A stretch of 64,000 bases of DNA from the NCBI RefSeq assembly GCF_029960665.1, contig NZ_JASBRB010000001.1:62001-126000 (forward strand), read 5' to 3'. Position 1 is the stretch's first letter, and the number at the start of each line of letters is the position of its first letter. Positions 44,316 through 54,239 of the stretch are shown in pieces. Source of the stretch: Pseudarthrobacter sp. AL07 (lineage in GTDB: Bacteria; Actinomycetota; Actinomycetes; Actinomycetales; Micrococcaceae). The notes beneath the pieces are model-generated. The model worked only from the letters and a program-made list of their open reading frames with translations, was not told the origin of the DNA and made no database searches. The position numbers and the translations under genes were made by a program.

Positions 44316-44732
44316 ATGCGGACAGAGTTCATCGAGGCGGTGCTCTCGCTGGTCGAGCTGGTTCCAGCCGGAACCGCACTGGCCTATGGTGATGTGGCCG
44401 AGCTGCTGGGATCCGGCGGTCCCCGGCAGGTGGGCCACGCCATGAGCCACTACGGCAGCCAGGTTGCGTGGTGGCGCATTCTCAAAGCAAGAGGCCAGGG
44501 TCCGGAAGGCCACGAGGCCGAAGCGCTCCGCCACTACCTGCAGGAGGGGACGCCGCTGCTCGGCAACTACGATGCCTTCCTGCGTACCGGCGAAGGCAAA
44601 TGGCGGGTGGACCTGGCTGCAGCACGCTGGGCCCCGGGTGAGGATGACTTCGACCGGCTCGACGCCATGGCGGAGCAGCTGGAGCGGCGGCTGCATAGAT
44701 TGTCGGTGGCTGATGATGAAATGACTGTGTGA
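44316..44732 (+). CDS. alkyltransferase-like protein (ATL), MGMT family
   Basis: A 138-residue protein of the MGMT DNA-binding fold. LVELVPAGTALAYGDVAELL and the recognition helix PRQVGHAMSHYG are present. The active-site PCHR motif is replaced by AWWRI, so the alkyl-accepting cysteine is absent. ATL proteins bind O6-alkylguanine and hand it to nucleotide excision repair. The ATG at 44316 gives the family length. Its stop overlaps the adnA GTG start by four bases (GTGA), indicating co-translation with the recombination nuclease. Confidence 0.9.
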   Translation: MRTEFIEAVLSLVELVPAGTALAYGDVAELLGSGGPRQVGHAMSHYGSQVAWWRILKARGQGPEGHEAEALRHYLQEGTPLLGNYDAFLRTGEGKWRVDLAAARWAPGEDDFDRLDAMAEQLERRLHRLSVADDEMTV

Positions 44733-47700
44733 GCGTAACAATCCCCGTAGTTGACCCCACCAAGTCCACACGCACATCAGCCAGGCCCGCGTCCGAGGCC
44801 CGGCGTGCCAACGGTACGGGCCTGCGTCTGCTGCCTCCGCGGCAGCTGCACGCCGACGTTCCGGCGTTGTCCGCAGACCAGCGTGACGCCGTCGACGTTC
44901 CTCACGGCTCCGGGCCGGTCCTGGTTCCCGGCGCACCGGGAACCGGAAAATCAACCGTCCTGATCGAAGCCGCCGTCCGTCGGGCCCTGCAGGACGACGT
45001 GGACCCGGAACGGATCCTCATCCTGGCGCCCGGACGCCTGGCCGCCGACTCACTCCGCGACCGGTTCACCGCACGGCTGGACCGGAGCCTGAGCACCACG
45101 CCGGCCCGGACCTGGGCAGCCTATGCGTTTGACCTGATCCGCCGGGCAAAGGCAGAGGGAATCCTTCCGCTACCGCGCGCGCCGCGCCTCCTGTCCGGCC
45201 CGGAACAGGACCTTATCATCCGCGAGCTCCTGGAGGGCCACCGGATGCCCGGCCTGGAACTACCGTGGCCTGCCGACCTGGAAGCGGCACTGGAGACGCG
45301 GGGATTCCGCCACGAGGTGCGCCAACTCTTCGACCGGATCATCGAATCCGGCCGGACCGCCGGTGACCTGGAGGAGCTGGGCCACCAGTGCGGCCGGCCG
45401 GACTGGATCGCCGCGGCGGCACTGTACGCCGAGTACCGGGACGTCCTGGACCTGCGCATGCCGGAGGCCTTCGACCCCGCCGGCATCATCACCACGGCAC
45501 GGCAGATCTTCCAGGATGCGCCTGACTTCCTTGCCGCGGAACGCGATCGTCTCCAGCTGGTGCTGGTGGACGATGTGCAGGAGGCGAACCCTGCCGTTTT
45601 CGAACTGCTCGCCGACATCGCCGCCGGCAAGGACTGCTATGTCGCCTTCTCCCCGGATACTGTCGTGCAGGGATTCCGTGGGGCCAGGCCCGACCTGGTC
45701 GCTGAGCTGCCGCGCCTGCTTTCTGCGGAAGCCGGCGTCATCGAGCGGCCGCTGTGGCACACGCATCGGCACGCCCCCGCCATCGCCGAGGCCTGGCTCG
45801 GCGTCGCGGGCCGGATCTCACAACGTGCGGGCGGCCAGCTGGCAAGGCGGCTCAAGCAGCCCGAACCCCTGGCCGGAACCGCGCACGGGCCCACCGCCGT
45901 CGTCGAACCCCAGCCGCAGTCCGCCGGCACGGTGGAAGCACACCAGGTGCCGTCCCCGGTCCACGAACTGCGGTACGTTGCCCAGCGCATCCTGGACCAG
46001 CACGTCAACCATGGCCGCGACCTGGCCGAGATCGCCGTGATCGTGCGTAACGGCGGCCAGCTCAGTGAGCTGCAGCGATACCTCACGGGCCAGGGGATCC
46101 CGGTACGCGTTCCGGTAGCCGAGTCCGCGGTCCGCGATGAGGTGGCCGTGCGCCCGCTGTTGGACGCCTACGCCATTGCGCTGGATCCGGAACTGCTGAC
46201 CCCGGAAGCCGCCGTCGCGCTGCTGACGTCGCGGATCGGGGGCGCCACATCAATTGAATTGCGCCGGCTACGCCAGTCGCTCAGGCGCGAAGAACTGCTG
46301 GGCGGCGGCGGACGGACCAGCGACGCACTGCTGGTTGAAGCATTATCGGAACCAGGGGCCTTGGGGACCCTGGGCCTGGAAGGCCGTTCCGCGCGCCGGA
46401 CCGCCCGCATGATCCAGGCCGGGCGGAGCGCCGCGGCCGAGCCCGGCGCCAACGCCGAGACCGTTCTCTGGGCCCTGTGGCACTCCACCGGACTGGCCAA
46501 CGCGTGGACCGAATCCGCCCTCGCTGGCGGTTCCCACGGCGCCCGGGCCGACCGGGACCTCGATGCCATGATGGCGCTTTTCCACACAGCCGAGCGCTAC
46601 GTGGACCAGATGCCCGGCGCCGGGCCGGAGCAGTTCCTTGAGTACCTCCTGAACCAAGAGCTGCCGATGGATACCCTGGCCGCCCGGGCGCAGGTGGACG
46701 ACGCCGTCGAGCTGATGACCCCGGCCAGTGCTGCCGGGCGGCAGTGGCCCGTGGTCATCGTGGCGGGGCTGCAGGAAGGCGTCTGGCCCAATACCCGGCT
46801 CCGCGGTGAGCTGCTGGGCAGCAGCCTGTACGCTGACGCCGTCGAGCACGGGGTCAGCTATGCATTGCAGCTGGACCCGCTGAGCCGGCTGCGGGAAATC
46901 CGTTACGACGAACTCCGAAGCTTCTCCACGGCCGTTTCCAGGGCGTGCGAGATCCTGATCTGCACCGCAGTTTCGTCCGAGGATGACCAGCCGTCGTCTT
47001 TCCTTGACTATGTGGCGCCGCTTGAGCCTGGCGCCGAGGGCCGGGGGTTCACCCCGGTGGAACGGCCCATGACTCTTCGCGCCCTGGTGGCAGAACTGCG
47101 CCAATACGCTCAGCTGGATGGAAGGTATGAGCCCGAGGCCGCCGAAGCCGCAAGGGTCCTGGCCGGACTTGCCGCCGTGGAACCGGCCGTCCCCGGAGCG
47201 CATCCGGACAGCTGGTGGGGCCTGCCGCCCCTGACGACGTCGGAGCCGGTTGTCCCGCCCGGAGGGACGGTTTACGTCTCGCCGTCGAAGGTGGAATCCG
47301 TGCAGAAATCACCGCTCGACTGGTTTGTGCAGGCGGCGGGGGGAGAAGCCGCCACCGACTTCGCCCGGAGTCTGGGCACGCTGGTGCACGCTATCGCGCA
47401 GGACCTGCCGGAGGCCTCCGGGGGCGAGTACGTCGCCGAGCTCATCCGCCGGTGGCCAACCCTGGGCATGAAGGACAACTGGGAAGGCAAACTCGACTTC
47501 CAACGTGCCGAAACAATGGTGCGCAAACTCGCCCAGTACGTTCTGGTGATGCGGAGCGAGGGCCGGAGCCTGCTGGGCGTCGAGAAGGACTTTGCGGTCC
47601 GGCTGCCCGACGTTCCCCCGGCGGACGCCGGGCAGCACGATGCCCGGTCCGTCGAAGATTTGGCCGTCGGGGCCGGCCTTCCCCGCGCCGCCGTGCTCCG

Positions 47701-48166
47701 CGGCCAGGTTGACCGGCTGGAGATGGACGGCGAAGGAAGGCTGGTCATAGTGGACCTCAAAACTGGTAAAAGGCAGCCTGGCAAGACAGAGTTGTCTCGC
47801 CATCCACAGTTGGGGGCCTACCAGGCAGCGGTCCTTGCGGGCGGTTTCGCGGATGTCCACGGTCGGCCCGGCCCAGCCGAACCCGGCACGCTAGTGCCGG
47901 ACTCATCACAGGGCTCCCCGGTGCCGGGCGGCGCCGTGCTGGCGCAGCTCGGAACAAGCACCAAGAGCCCCGGCGTCCAGCAACAGGATCCCCTAGAGGC
48001 CCAGGATAACTGGGCGCTGGACATGGTCACGGATGCGGCCGCCGTCATGTCCGGCAACAGCTTCGAAGCCAGGCACGACCCGGCAAAGAGCAGCCACGGG
48101 GGGCACGGCTGCAGGCTACCTGAGGTCTGTCCGCTCTGTATCCGCGGAAAGCAGGTCACTGAATGA
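44729..48166 (+). CDS. adnA: AdnA-like helicase-nuclease subunit
   Basis: A 1145-residue UvrD/AddB-like protein with helicase part first and nuclease last. Walker A GAPGTGKST is near residues 70-78. Motif II reads LVLVDDVQEANP (DDVQ where canonical helicases have DEFQ). The C-terminal PD-(D/E)XK nuclease has GQVDRLEM, VDLKTGKRQPGK and HPQLGAYQAAV. Terminal cysteines in CRLPEVCPLC may hold an iron-sulfur cluster. AdnAB resects double-strand breaks in actinobacteria. It overlaps adnB by four bases and follows ATL in the same chain. Confidence 0.9.
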   Translation: MSVTIPVVDPTKSTRTSARPASEARRANGTGLRLLPPRQLHADVPALSADQRDAVDVPHGSGPVLVPGAPGTGKSTVLIEAAVRRALQDDVDPERILILAPGRLAADSLRDRFTARLDRSLSTTPARTWAAYAFDLIRRAKAEGILPLPRAPRLLSGPEQDLIIRELLEGHRMPGLELPWPADLEAALETRGFRHEVRQLFDRIIESGRTAGDLEELGHQCGRPDWIAAAALYAEYRDVLDLRMPEAFDPAGIITTARQIFQDAPDFLAAERDRLQLVLVDDVQEANPAVFELLADIAAGKDCYVAFSPDTVVQGFRGARPDLVAELPRLLSAEAGVIERPLWHTHRHAPAIAEAWLGVAGRISQRAGGQLARRLKQPEPLAGTAHGPTAVVEPQPQSAGTVEAHQVPSPVHELRYVAQRILDQHVNHGRDLAEIAVIVRNGGQLSELQRYLTGQGIPVRVPVAESAVRDEVAVRPLLDAYAIALDPELLTPEAAVALLTSRIGGATSIELRRLRQSLRREELLGGGGRTSDALLVEALSEPGALGTLGLEGRSARRTARMIQAGRSAAAEPGANAETVLWALWHSTGLANAWTESALAGGSHGARADRDLDAMMALFHTAERYVDQMPGAGPEQFLEYLLNQELPMDTLAARAQVDDAVELMTPASAAGRQWPVVIVAGLQEGVWPNTRLRGELLGSSLYADAVEHGVSYALQLDPLSRLREIRYDELRSFSTAVSRACEILICTAVSSEDDQPSSFLDYVAPLEPGAEGRGFTPVERPMTLRALVAELRQYAQLDGRYEPEAAEAARVLAGLAAVEPAVPGAHPDSWWGLPPLTTSEPVVPPGGTVYVSPSKVESVQKSPLDWFVQAAGGEAATDFARSLGTLVHAIAQDLPEASGGEYVAELIRRWPTLGMKDNWEGKLDFQRAETMVRKLAQYVLVMRSEGRSLLGVEKDFAVRLPDVPPADAGQHDARSVEDLAVGAGLPRAAVLRGQVDRLEMDGEGRLVIVDLKTGKRQPGKTELSRHPQLGAYQAAVLAGGFADVHGRPGPAEPGTLVPDSSQGSPVPGGAVLAQLGTSTKSPGVQQQDPLEAQDNWALDMVTDAAAVMSGNSFEARHDPAKSSHGGHGCRLPEVCPLCIRGKQVTE

Positions 48167-51100
48167 GCCAGCCCCAGGTGCCAACGCCACTGTTTACCCC
48201 GGAGCAGCTCTCCAGGCTGCTGGGCGAAAAGAATACGCCGACGCCCGAACAGTCCGCCATCATTTCCTCACCCCTGGCTCCTCGGCTGGTGATCGCGGGA
48301 GCGGGCTCCGGCAAGACCGCCACCATGGCCGACCGCGTGGTCTGGCTCGTCGCCAACGGCTGGGTCAGGCCAGAGGAAGTCTTGGGCGTGACCTTCACCA
48401 GGAAAGCAGCAGGCGAGCTGGCCACTCGGATCCGGGCCAAGCTGGCGGCACTGCAGCGGGTCGCTGCCCAAGACACACGGCATGAAGTGTTCCCCGACGG
48501 GCTGCTCAGCAGCGATGCCCTTGAGCCCAAAGTGTCCACCTATCACTCATTTGCCAGCGGCATCGTTTCTGACTATGGGCTGCGGCTGGGCGTGGAACGC
48601 GACGTTGTGCTGCTCGGCGGGGCCCAGGCCTGGCAGCTCGCCAGCGAAGTGGTGGAAGCGTTCGACGGCGATTACAGCCACTTTAAGGCCGCCAAGTCCA
48701 CACTGGTCAAGGCTGTCATCCAGCTCGCGGGGGAGTGCGCAGAGCACCTGCAGGAACCGGCCGACGTCGAGGCCTGGCTTCTGGCGCGGCTCGCCGAGTT
48801 CGAAGAACGTCCCTATGTGGCCGGAGCGAAAAAGAACGCCCCCCAGGCAGCCGGTGAACTCGCTGCGATGCTGCGGACGAGGGCCAGCGTGGCTGACATG
48901 GTGGGCCGCTACGCCACCGCCAAGAAGTCACGGGGAGCTTTGGACTTCGGCGACCTGGTGGCACTTGCGGCCCGTGTTGCCCGTGAGATCCCCCTTGCAG
49001 CGGACATGGAACGCCAGCGCTACAAGGTGGTGCTCCTCGACGAGTTCCAGGACACGTCGTATGCCCAGCTGGTTCTTTTTTCGCGGCTTTTCGGCGAGGG
49101 CCACGCGGTCACCGCTGTGGGAGACCCCAACCAGTCGATTTACGGTTTCCGTGGTGCTTCGGCAGGTCAGCTCTTCCACTTTGTCCGTGAATTCCCTGTC
49201 CGCGTGGACGGGAACGAGAGGCCGGGAGGCTTCGTACCGGCCCCGACGTCCTATCTCACAACGGCGTGGCGCAACGGCCGGGCCATCCTGTCCGCCGCTA
49301 ACATCATGTCCGAGGCCCTAGGGCGCGCCGAGGCCCGGAAGGCCCCGGCCGGCAGCGCTGCGGACCGCACCATTCCGTGGGGCACGGCTGACACTGCAGC
49401 GAATGTGCCGCCCCTGCAGCCCAGCCCTTTCGCGGTGGAGGGGCGGGTGGTACTGGGCCGCTTCGGCACAGACCTCGACGAAGCCGCAGTCCTTGCCGAG
49501 GACGTCCTGAAGTACCGGATCACGGACTTTGAGCGGGAGCCTGACGGCACGCCGGTACCACCGGCACTCGCTGTCTTGTGCCGGCGACGTGCCCAGATGG
49601 AAACCATCCGTCGGGAGTTCGAGGCGCGGGGGATTGCCTACGAAATCGTGGGGCTTGGCGGGCTGCTCGATACCCCTGAAATCGTTGACCTGGTGGCCAC
49701 GCTCCGGGTGCTGGCCGATCCCGGACGCTCGGACTCTCTGATGCGCCTCCTCGCTGGCGCGCGCTGGCGGATCGGGCCGGCAGACCTGCTGGCCTTCCAA
49801 GACTGGTCCAGCCAGCTCGCACGCCGCCGCGGCCGCCCGGCCGGCGCTGCCACACCGGAGGACGGGTCCTCAGACGCGTCCGAGGAAACCGTTATCGAAA
49901 GCGACCTGACTGACGGCGCCAGCCTGGTCGAAGCGCTGGACTGGCTGCCACGAGAAGACTGGACCTCTTCCCACGGACGGTCGTTGACGGACCAGGCCCG
50001 CGACCGCCTCGGCAGGCTCTCTACGGAACTCAGGCAGCTGCGCGGCTATCTCGGGGACGACCTCACCACGCTGCTCGGTGAGGTGGAACGAGCCATGTTG
50101 CTCGACATCGAAGTGGCAGCGCGCCCGGGAACCAGCATCCACCAGGCCCGCCGAAACCTGGATGCCTTTCAGGATGCGGCAGCCGGCTTCCTGCGAACCT
50201 CGCACCGCGTGGACATCCTGGCGTTCCTGGCCTGGCTTGAAGCCGCCGCGGCCGAGGAAAACGGCCTTGAGGCTCCGCCGCCGGATATCAACCGCGAGGC
50301 TGTGCAGCTGCTGACTGTCCATGCGTCAAAGGGCCTGGAATGGGATGTCGTTTTTGTTCCGGGCCTCAACGCCGGTGCCTTCCCCAGCAACAAGGATTCC
50401 CGCTGGAGCAGCGGCGCGGCGGCACTGCCGTGGCCGCTGCGCGGGGACCGAACGGACCTGCCCCAATGGGATACCGACCAGCCGGACCAGAAGGGCTGGC
50501 TGGACGCCGAAAAGGACTTCAAATCAGCGGTCCAGGTCCACGGTGAGGGTGAGGAACGCCGCCTTGCCTATGTGGCCTACACCAGGGCAAAGCACGTCCT
50601 CTGGGTCTCCAGCGCGGCATGGGTGGGCTCCAGGGCAGGGCGTGCCGAGATGTCACCGTTCCTCGCTGAACTGGAACAGCTTGTCGGCTCCGGCCCTGAC
50701 AGCGCTCCGGGAAGGGACACGGAAACGAACCCTGCCGTGGTGCACCCGGCGTCAGTGGACGAGGCCTCCCTTCCGGAGAAGAGCCCGCTGACTACCGAAA
50801 CTGAGGTCGCCGGATGGCCCTATGACCCCCTCGAAGGCCCGGTGGATGCGCGGACCGGGGAGCGACTGCGGGTTGTTCCCGGCAGGCGGCAGGCCATGGA
50901 GAACGCCGCGGCGCGTGTCCGGGACGCCTTGGAGGCCTTGATTCCCGGGGACCCAGCGCCGGTTCTTGAACATGCATCCGCCACTGAGTCCGGGCCAAGG
51001 CTCCGGGGAAATGCGGCTGGCTGGGCGAGGGAAGCGGCTTTGCTGCTGGAACGGCGTTCGCGGCGCGCTTCCGGGCAGGACGTTCACCTGCCCGGTCACA

Positions 51101-51690
51101 TCTCTGCGTCCACGCTGGTGGATCTTGGCGAGGACCCGGCGGGGGTAGTGGGCAGGCTGCGAAGGCCTGTTCCGCGTGAGCCCGGCATGTCCGCACGGAA
51201 GGGGACGGCATTCCACTCCTGGGTTGAAGAGTACTTCGGCGCAGCCGGCATGCTGGATCTTGGCGGGGCCCCCGGCTCTGACGATCACATTGACGCCGCG
51301 TACGACCTCGACACCATGGTGGCCACCTTCAAAGCCTCGGAATGGGCCGACAGGTCGCCGGCATTTGTCGAAGTGCCGGTGGAAACCCGTGTAGGCGACG
51401 TTGTGGTCCGTGGACGCATAGATGCTGTCTTCCAGGACGGGGACGGGAGGTGGGACCTGGTGGACTGGAAAACCGGACGCAGGCCCTCAGCCGCCCAGCT
51501 GAGGGCCAAATCGGTGCAGCTCGCCGCGTACCGGCTGGCTTGGTCCCGGCTCAAGGGCGTGGCGGTGGAGGACGTCAGGGCCGCCTTCTTCTACGTTGCG
51601 GACAACCAAGTGGTTCGGCCGCACGATCTGGGCACTGCCGAGGAGCTTGAACAGATCGTGACCGCCGCCCTCGACGCGAGTGCTCCCTGA
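48163..51690 (+). CDS. adnB: AdnB-like helicase-nuclease subunit
   Basis: A 1175-residue partner of AdnA. The helicase motor is canonical: Walker A GAGSGKTATMADRVV near residues 46-60, GVTFTRKAAGELATR, motif II VVLLDEFQDT, GDPNQSIYGFRGAS and, late, LLTVHASKGLEWDVVF with AYTRAKHVLW. The C-terminal nuclease has GRIDAVF, LVDWKTGRRPSAAQL and VQLAAYRLAW. The intact Walker B makes this the driving motor. The gene overlaps adnA, and its stop is followed convergently by the phosphotransferase gene. Confidence 0.93.
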   Translation: MSQPQVPTPLFTPEQLSRLLGEKNTPTPEQSAIISSPLAPRLVIAGAGSGKTATMADRVVWLVANGWVRPEEVLGVTFTRKAAGELATRIRAKLAALQRVAAQDTRHEVFPDGLLSSDALEPKVSTYHSFASGIVSDYGLRLGVERDVVLLGGAQAWQLASEVVEAFDGDYSHFKAAKSTLVKAVIQLAGECAEHLQEPADVEAWLLARLAEFEERPYVAGAKKNAPQAAGELAAMLRTRASVADMVGRYATAKKSRGALDFGDLVALAARVAREIPLAADMERQRYKVVLLDEFQDTSYAQLVLFSRLFGEGHAVTAVGDPNQSIYGFRGASAGQLFHFVREFPVRVDGNERPGGFVPAPTSYLTTAWRNGRAILSAANIMSEALGRAEARKAPAGSAADRTIPWGTADTAANVPPLQPSPFAVEGRVVLGRFGTDLDEAAVLAEDVLKYRITDFEREPDGTPVPPALAVLCRRRAQMETIRREFEARGIAYEIVGLGGLLDTPEIVDLVATLRVLADPGRSDSLMRLLAGARWRIGPADLLAFQDWSSQLARRRGRPAGAATPEDGSSDASEETVIESDLTDGASLVEALDWLPREDWTSSHGRSLTDQARDRLGRLSTELRQLRGYLGDDLTTLLGEVERAMLLDIEVAARPGTSIHQARRNLDAFQDAAAGFLRTSHRVDILAFLAWLEAAAAEENGLEAPPPDINREAVQLLTVHASKGLEWDVVFVPGLNAGAFPSNKDSRWSSGAAALPWPLRGDRTDLPQWDTDQPDQKGWLDAEKDFKSAVQVHGEGEERRLAYVAYTRAKHVLWVSSAAWVGSRAGRAEMSPFLAELEQLVGSGPDSAPGRDTETNPAVVHPASVDEASLPEKSPLTTETEVAGWPYDPLEGPVDARTGERLRVVPGRRQAMENAAARVRDALEALIPGDPAPVLEHASATESGPRLRGNAAGWAREAALLLERRSRRASGQDVHLPGHISASTLVDLGEDPAGVVGRLRRPVPREPGMSARKGTAFHSWVEEYFGAAGMLDLGGAPGSDDHIDAAYDLDTMVATFKASEWADRSPAFVEVPVETRVGDVVVRGRIDAVFQDGDGRWDLVDWKTGRRPSAAQLRAKSVQLAAYRLAWSRLKGVAVEDVRAAFFYVADNQVVRPHDLGTAEELEQIVTAALDASAP

Positions 51691-51728
51691 CGCCGGTGCC
51701 CCCTGAATTCAGGAAGCGCTTCGGGGCG

Positions 51729-52976
51729 TCAGTGCTTCCTGACTTCGACGATGCTGATGGCCGCGGTGGACGTGTCCTCGGCGGACGGGCGAGCTGCCGG
51801 CTTGTCGTCTGGCTCTTCGTCCGCCGCTGCTTCGTCGGACGGGATGGGCTCGGCGGGGATTCGGCTGACTTCCACTGCGGGCGCCACCGGAACGGGCGCC
51901 GCGGACAGGATAGGTACAGGGGCGACGGTCACAGCCGGAGCAGCGGCCAGACCAACCTGCTGGGACCTGCCCGCTGCCGCGGTGTGGGCAGCAGGGGACT
52001 GGGCGGCGTCGTCGGCCGCGGCGTTCGGTGCGCGGAGCGGTTCGACACTGATGGCCTGGCCGCCGTGCTCTTCGACATCGGCCGCGAGCGTTTCCAGCAT
52101 GCCTTCGGCTTCGGCAACCATCCCGTCGTCGCCGGCCGCTATGCCCTTGACCAGGTATTGTGCCAACGCGAACTCGGCAGACAAGGCGGCCCGCCGGATC
52201 AGATGCGGGTCCGGGGCGTCGCGGCGGCTGCCGGTGTAACTTGCCAGAACGGCGTCCACGAAATCCTGTTCATTCGAGGCAACCAGCCAGGCAAAGTCGT
52301 CGGCGGGATCCCCGATCCGAAGGTCCGTCCAACCCGCAACGGCCGTGACGCGGCCGCTTTCCACGAGCAGGTTGTCCTCGTGCAGGTCGCCGTGGACAAC
52401 GCACGGGTTGAACCGCCATAGCGAAACGTCTTCGAGGGCATGCTCCCAGCGGAGCAGCAGCGACGCCGGAATTTTTCCGGTAGTGGCTGCCTGGTCAAGC
52501 TCGTTGAGCCGGCGCTGGCGGAATTCGTTGGCCGTATAGCTGGGCAGGTCCGCGTTGCTGACCAGGGAGTGCGGAAGATCATGGATGGCCGCCAGGGCTG
52601 TCCCGATTTCCCGGGCCAGTGTGGCGGGACCCGCGGTGAGTTGCTCAACACTTTGCGTGCTGCCGGCCAGATGGGAGTAGACAAAGGTGCTGAGGCTACC
52701 CAGCCGGACGCTACCGGCCACCGTGGGCATCAGGAAGGGCAGCTCTGCCCGGATGGCCGGTACGAATGCACGGAGGACGAGGAACTCCGTTTCGAGTCTG
52801 GCGCTTGCTTCCGCATGCCGCGGGGACCTTACCCGCCACTGCTTGCCCTCCGAATCCAGCAGCAGCGCGGAGTCGAAATCCGCGGGATCGTCCGCAGCTG
52901 AGCTAACGGCGGTAGGGGTCAGCCCGGGGACTGCCGCGGTTGCCACGGCTGCCAGTTCGATCGGTTTTCTTCTCAC
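51729..52976 (-). CDS. aminoglycoside-phosphotransferase-fold protein, possibly inactive
   Basis: A 415-residue protein from the GTG at 52976 (MRRKPIELAAVATAAVPGLT). The kinase-like fold is clear: VVHGDLHEDNLLVESG holds the Brenner-type catalytic Asp, and DLRIGDPADDFAWLV follows. The metal-binding Asp usually found as IDW/IDF is replaced by Gly (VTAVAGWTDL). The last 110 residues are an Ala/Pro/Glu-rich tail. Relatives occupy this spot next to nudC in Micrococcales. Its substrate is unknown, and antibiotic resistance should not be assumed. Confidence 0.82.
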   Translation of the reverse strand: MRRKPIELAAVATAAVPGLTPTAVSSAADDPADFDSALLLDSEGKQWRVRSPRHAEASARLETEFLVLRAFVPAIRAELPFLMPTVAGSVRLGSLSTFVYSHLAGSTQSVEQLTAGPATLAREIGTALAAIHDLPHSLVSNADLPSYTANEFRQRRLNELDQAATTGKIPASLLLRWEHALEDVSLWRFNPCVVHGDLHEDNLLVESGRVTAVAGWTDLRIGDPADDFAWLVASNEQDFVDAVLASYTGSRRDAPDPHLIRRAALSAEFALAQYLVKGIAAGDDGMVAEAEGMLETLAADVEEHGGQAISVEPLRAPNAAADDAAQSPAAHTAAAGRSQQVGLAAAPAVTVAPVPILSAAPVPVAPAVEVSRIPAEPIPSDEAAADEEPDDKPAARPSAEDTSTAAISIVEVRKH

Positions 52977-53145
52977 CGTTCCACGGTAGATTGAGTGGCG
53001 TCCAAGACAACGATGTGCGGCGGCGAGTCTCCAGATATGCTGCAAAAGTCGGCCTCGGCACAACGCGTGGAGGCCCACAGCGCATGTCCTTGCCGAATGG
53101 CCCCGCCGAATGTAAATTGTCAGCCCGAGTCAGTACGGTGGACAC

Positions 53146-54168
53146 ATGAGTCATGCGGAGTCCGCTATACCGGCCTACCAGCCGCAGTCAGTCCAGCTGC
53201 CGGCCAACCACCTGTTCGATACCGTGCTGCCGGTCCTCCCTGCTGCCGTTGACCGCGGCTCCGCTGACCGCGTCCGGCCAGGCATGGTTGAGGAATTGCT
53301 GGACAGCGAGCATACTCGGGCAGTGGTCCTGGCCGGGCGGCAGGCCCTGGTACACGGCAACCAGCTCCTGCTGCCTGCAGCCGCCCAATTGCTCGCTGAC
53401 CTGCGGGACCGCGGCTCAGTTCCGGAGCAGGTCATCTATCTTGGCGCCGCGTTGGACGGCTCGGATCTTGCCGCCGGCACCGAAGTGGTCCTCGTTATCC
53501 TTTCCGCACCTGCCGAGCCCGGCGCTGCGGGAATCCCGGATGATGCGCAGTGGGCTGGCTTCCGCGACATCGCTGCCGTCCTAAACCCCACTGACACGGC
53601 GTTGTTCGTGGAAGCCAGCGCCATCGCCAACTGGCATGCCAGCCATACGCATTGCCCCCGTTGCGGGGCCCGTACCGCCGTGGAGGCCGGCGGCTGGGTC
53701 CGCCGCTGCCCCGTGGACAGCTCGGAACACTACCCCCGCACGGATCCGGCCATCATCGTCACAGTTGTAGGGCCGGACGGACGGCTGCTGCTAGGTGGCG
53801 GCGGGCCGGTTGACGCCAAGAACTACTCCACGCTGGCCGGATTCGTCGAACCAGGCGAATCCCTGGAACAAGCCGTCATCAGGGAAATCCAGGAAGAAGT
53901 GGGCGTCCGGGTCACGGGATGCCAGTACTTGGGCTCGCAGTCATGGCCGTTCCCGGCCTCCCTTATGCTTGGATTTACCGCCATCACCGAAGACGCCGTG
54001 GCAAAGCCCGACGGCGTGGAGGTAACCCGTGCGCGCTGGTTCAGCCGGGAGGAACTCCAGGACGCCGTGCTTACCGGTGAAATCACCATCTCCAGCAGGC
54101 TGTCCATCGCCCGCTCGCTGATTGAGCACTGGTATGGCGGCAGGATCATGGACCGCCCGGACACCTAA
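53146..54168 (+). CDS. nudC: NAD(+) diphosphatase NudC
   Basis: A 340-residue Nudix hydrolase. The N-terminal NudC-N domain covers residues 20-165. A zinc ribbon with CPRC and RRCPVDSSEHYPR follows; only three cysteines are obvious. The Nudix box GFVEPGESLEQAVIREIQEE continues VGV at about residues 227-249, with SQSWPFPASLMLGF downstream, the NudC-specific element. It cleaves NADH to NMNH and AMP, and NudC enzymes also remove NAD caps from RNA. It is divergent from the kinase-fold gene and 71 bases upstream of uvrD2. Confidence 0.93.
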   Translation: MSHAESAIPAYQPQSVQLPANHLFDTVLPVLPAAVDRGSADRVRPGMVEELLDSEHTRAVVLAGRQALVHGNQLLLPAAAQLLADLRDRGSVPEQVIYLGAALDGSDLAAGTEVVLVILSAPAEPGAAGIPDDAQWAGFRDIAAVLNPTDTALFVEASAIANWHASHTHCPRCGARTAVEAGGWVRRCPVDSSEHYPRTDPAIIVTVVGPDGRLLLGGGGPVDAKNYSTLAGFVEPGESLEQAVIREIQEEVGVRVTGCQYLGSQSWPFPASLMLGFTAITEDAVAKPDGVEVTRARWFSREELQDAVLTGEITISSRLSIARSLIEHWYGGRIMDRPDT

Positions 54169-54239
54169 GACCCGGACCAGGCATCACCATTGGCCAGACG
54201 CCAGCACGTGGCAGTCGCGACAACAACAGAGCAGCAGAA

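Noticed and set aside
51729..52976. Aminoglycoside or macrolide resistance gene
   Set aside because: The fold is right, but the DFG-type Asp is missing and the location is a conserved core region, so resistance is not supported.
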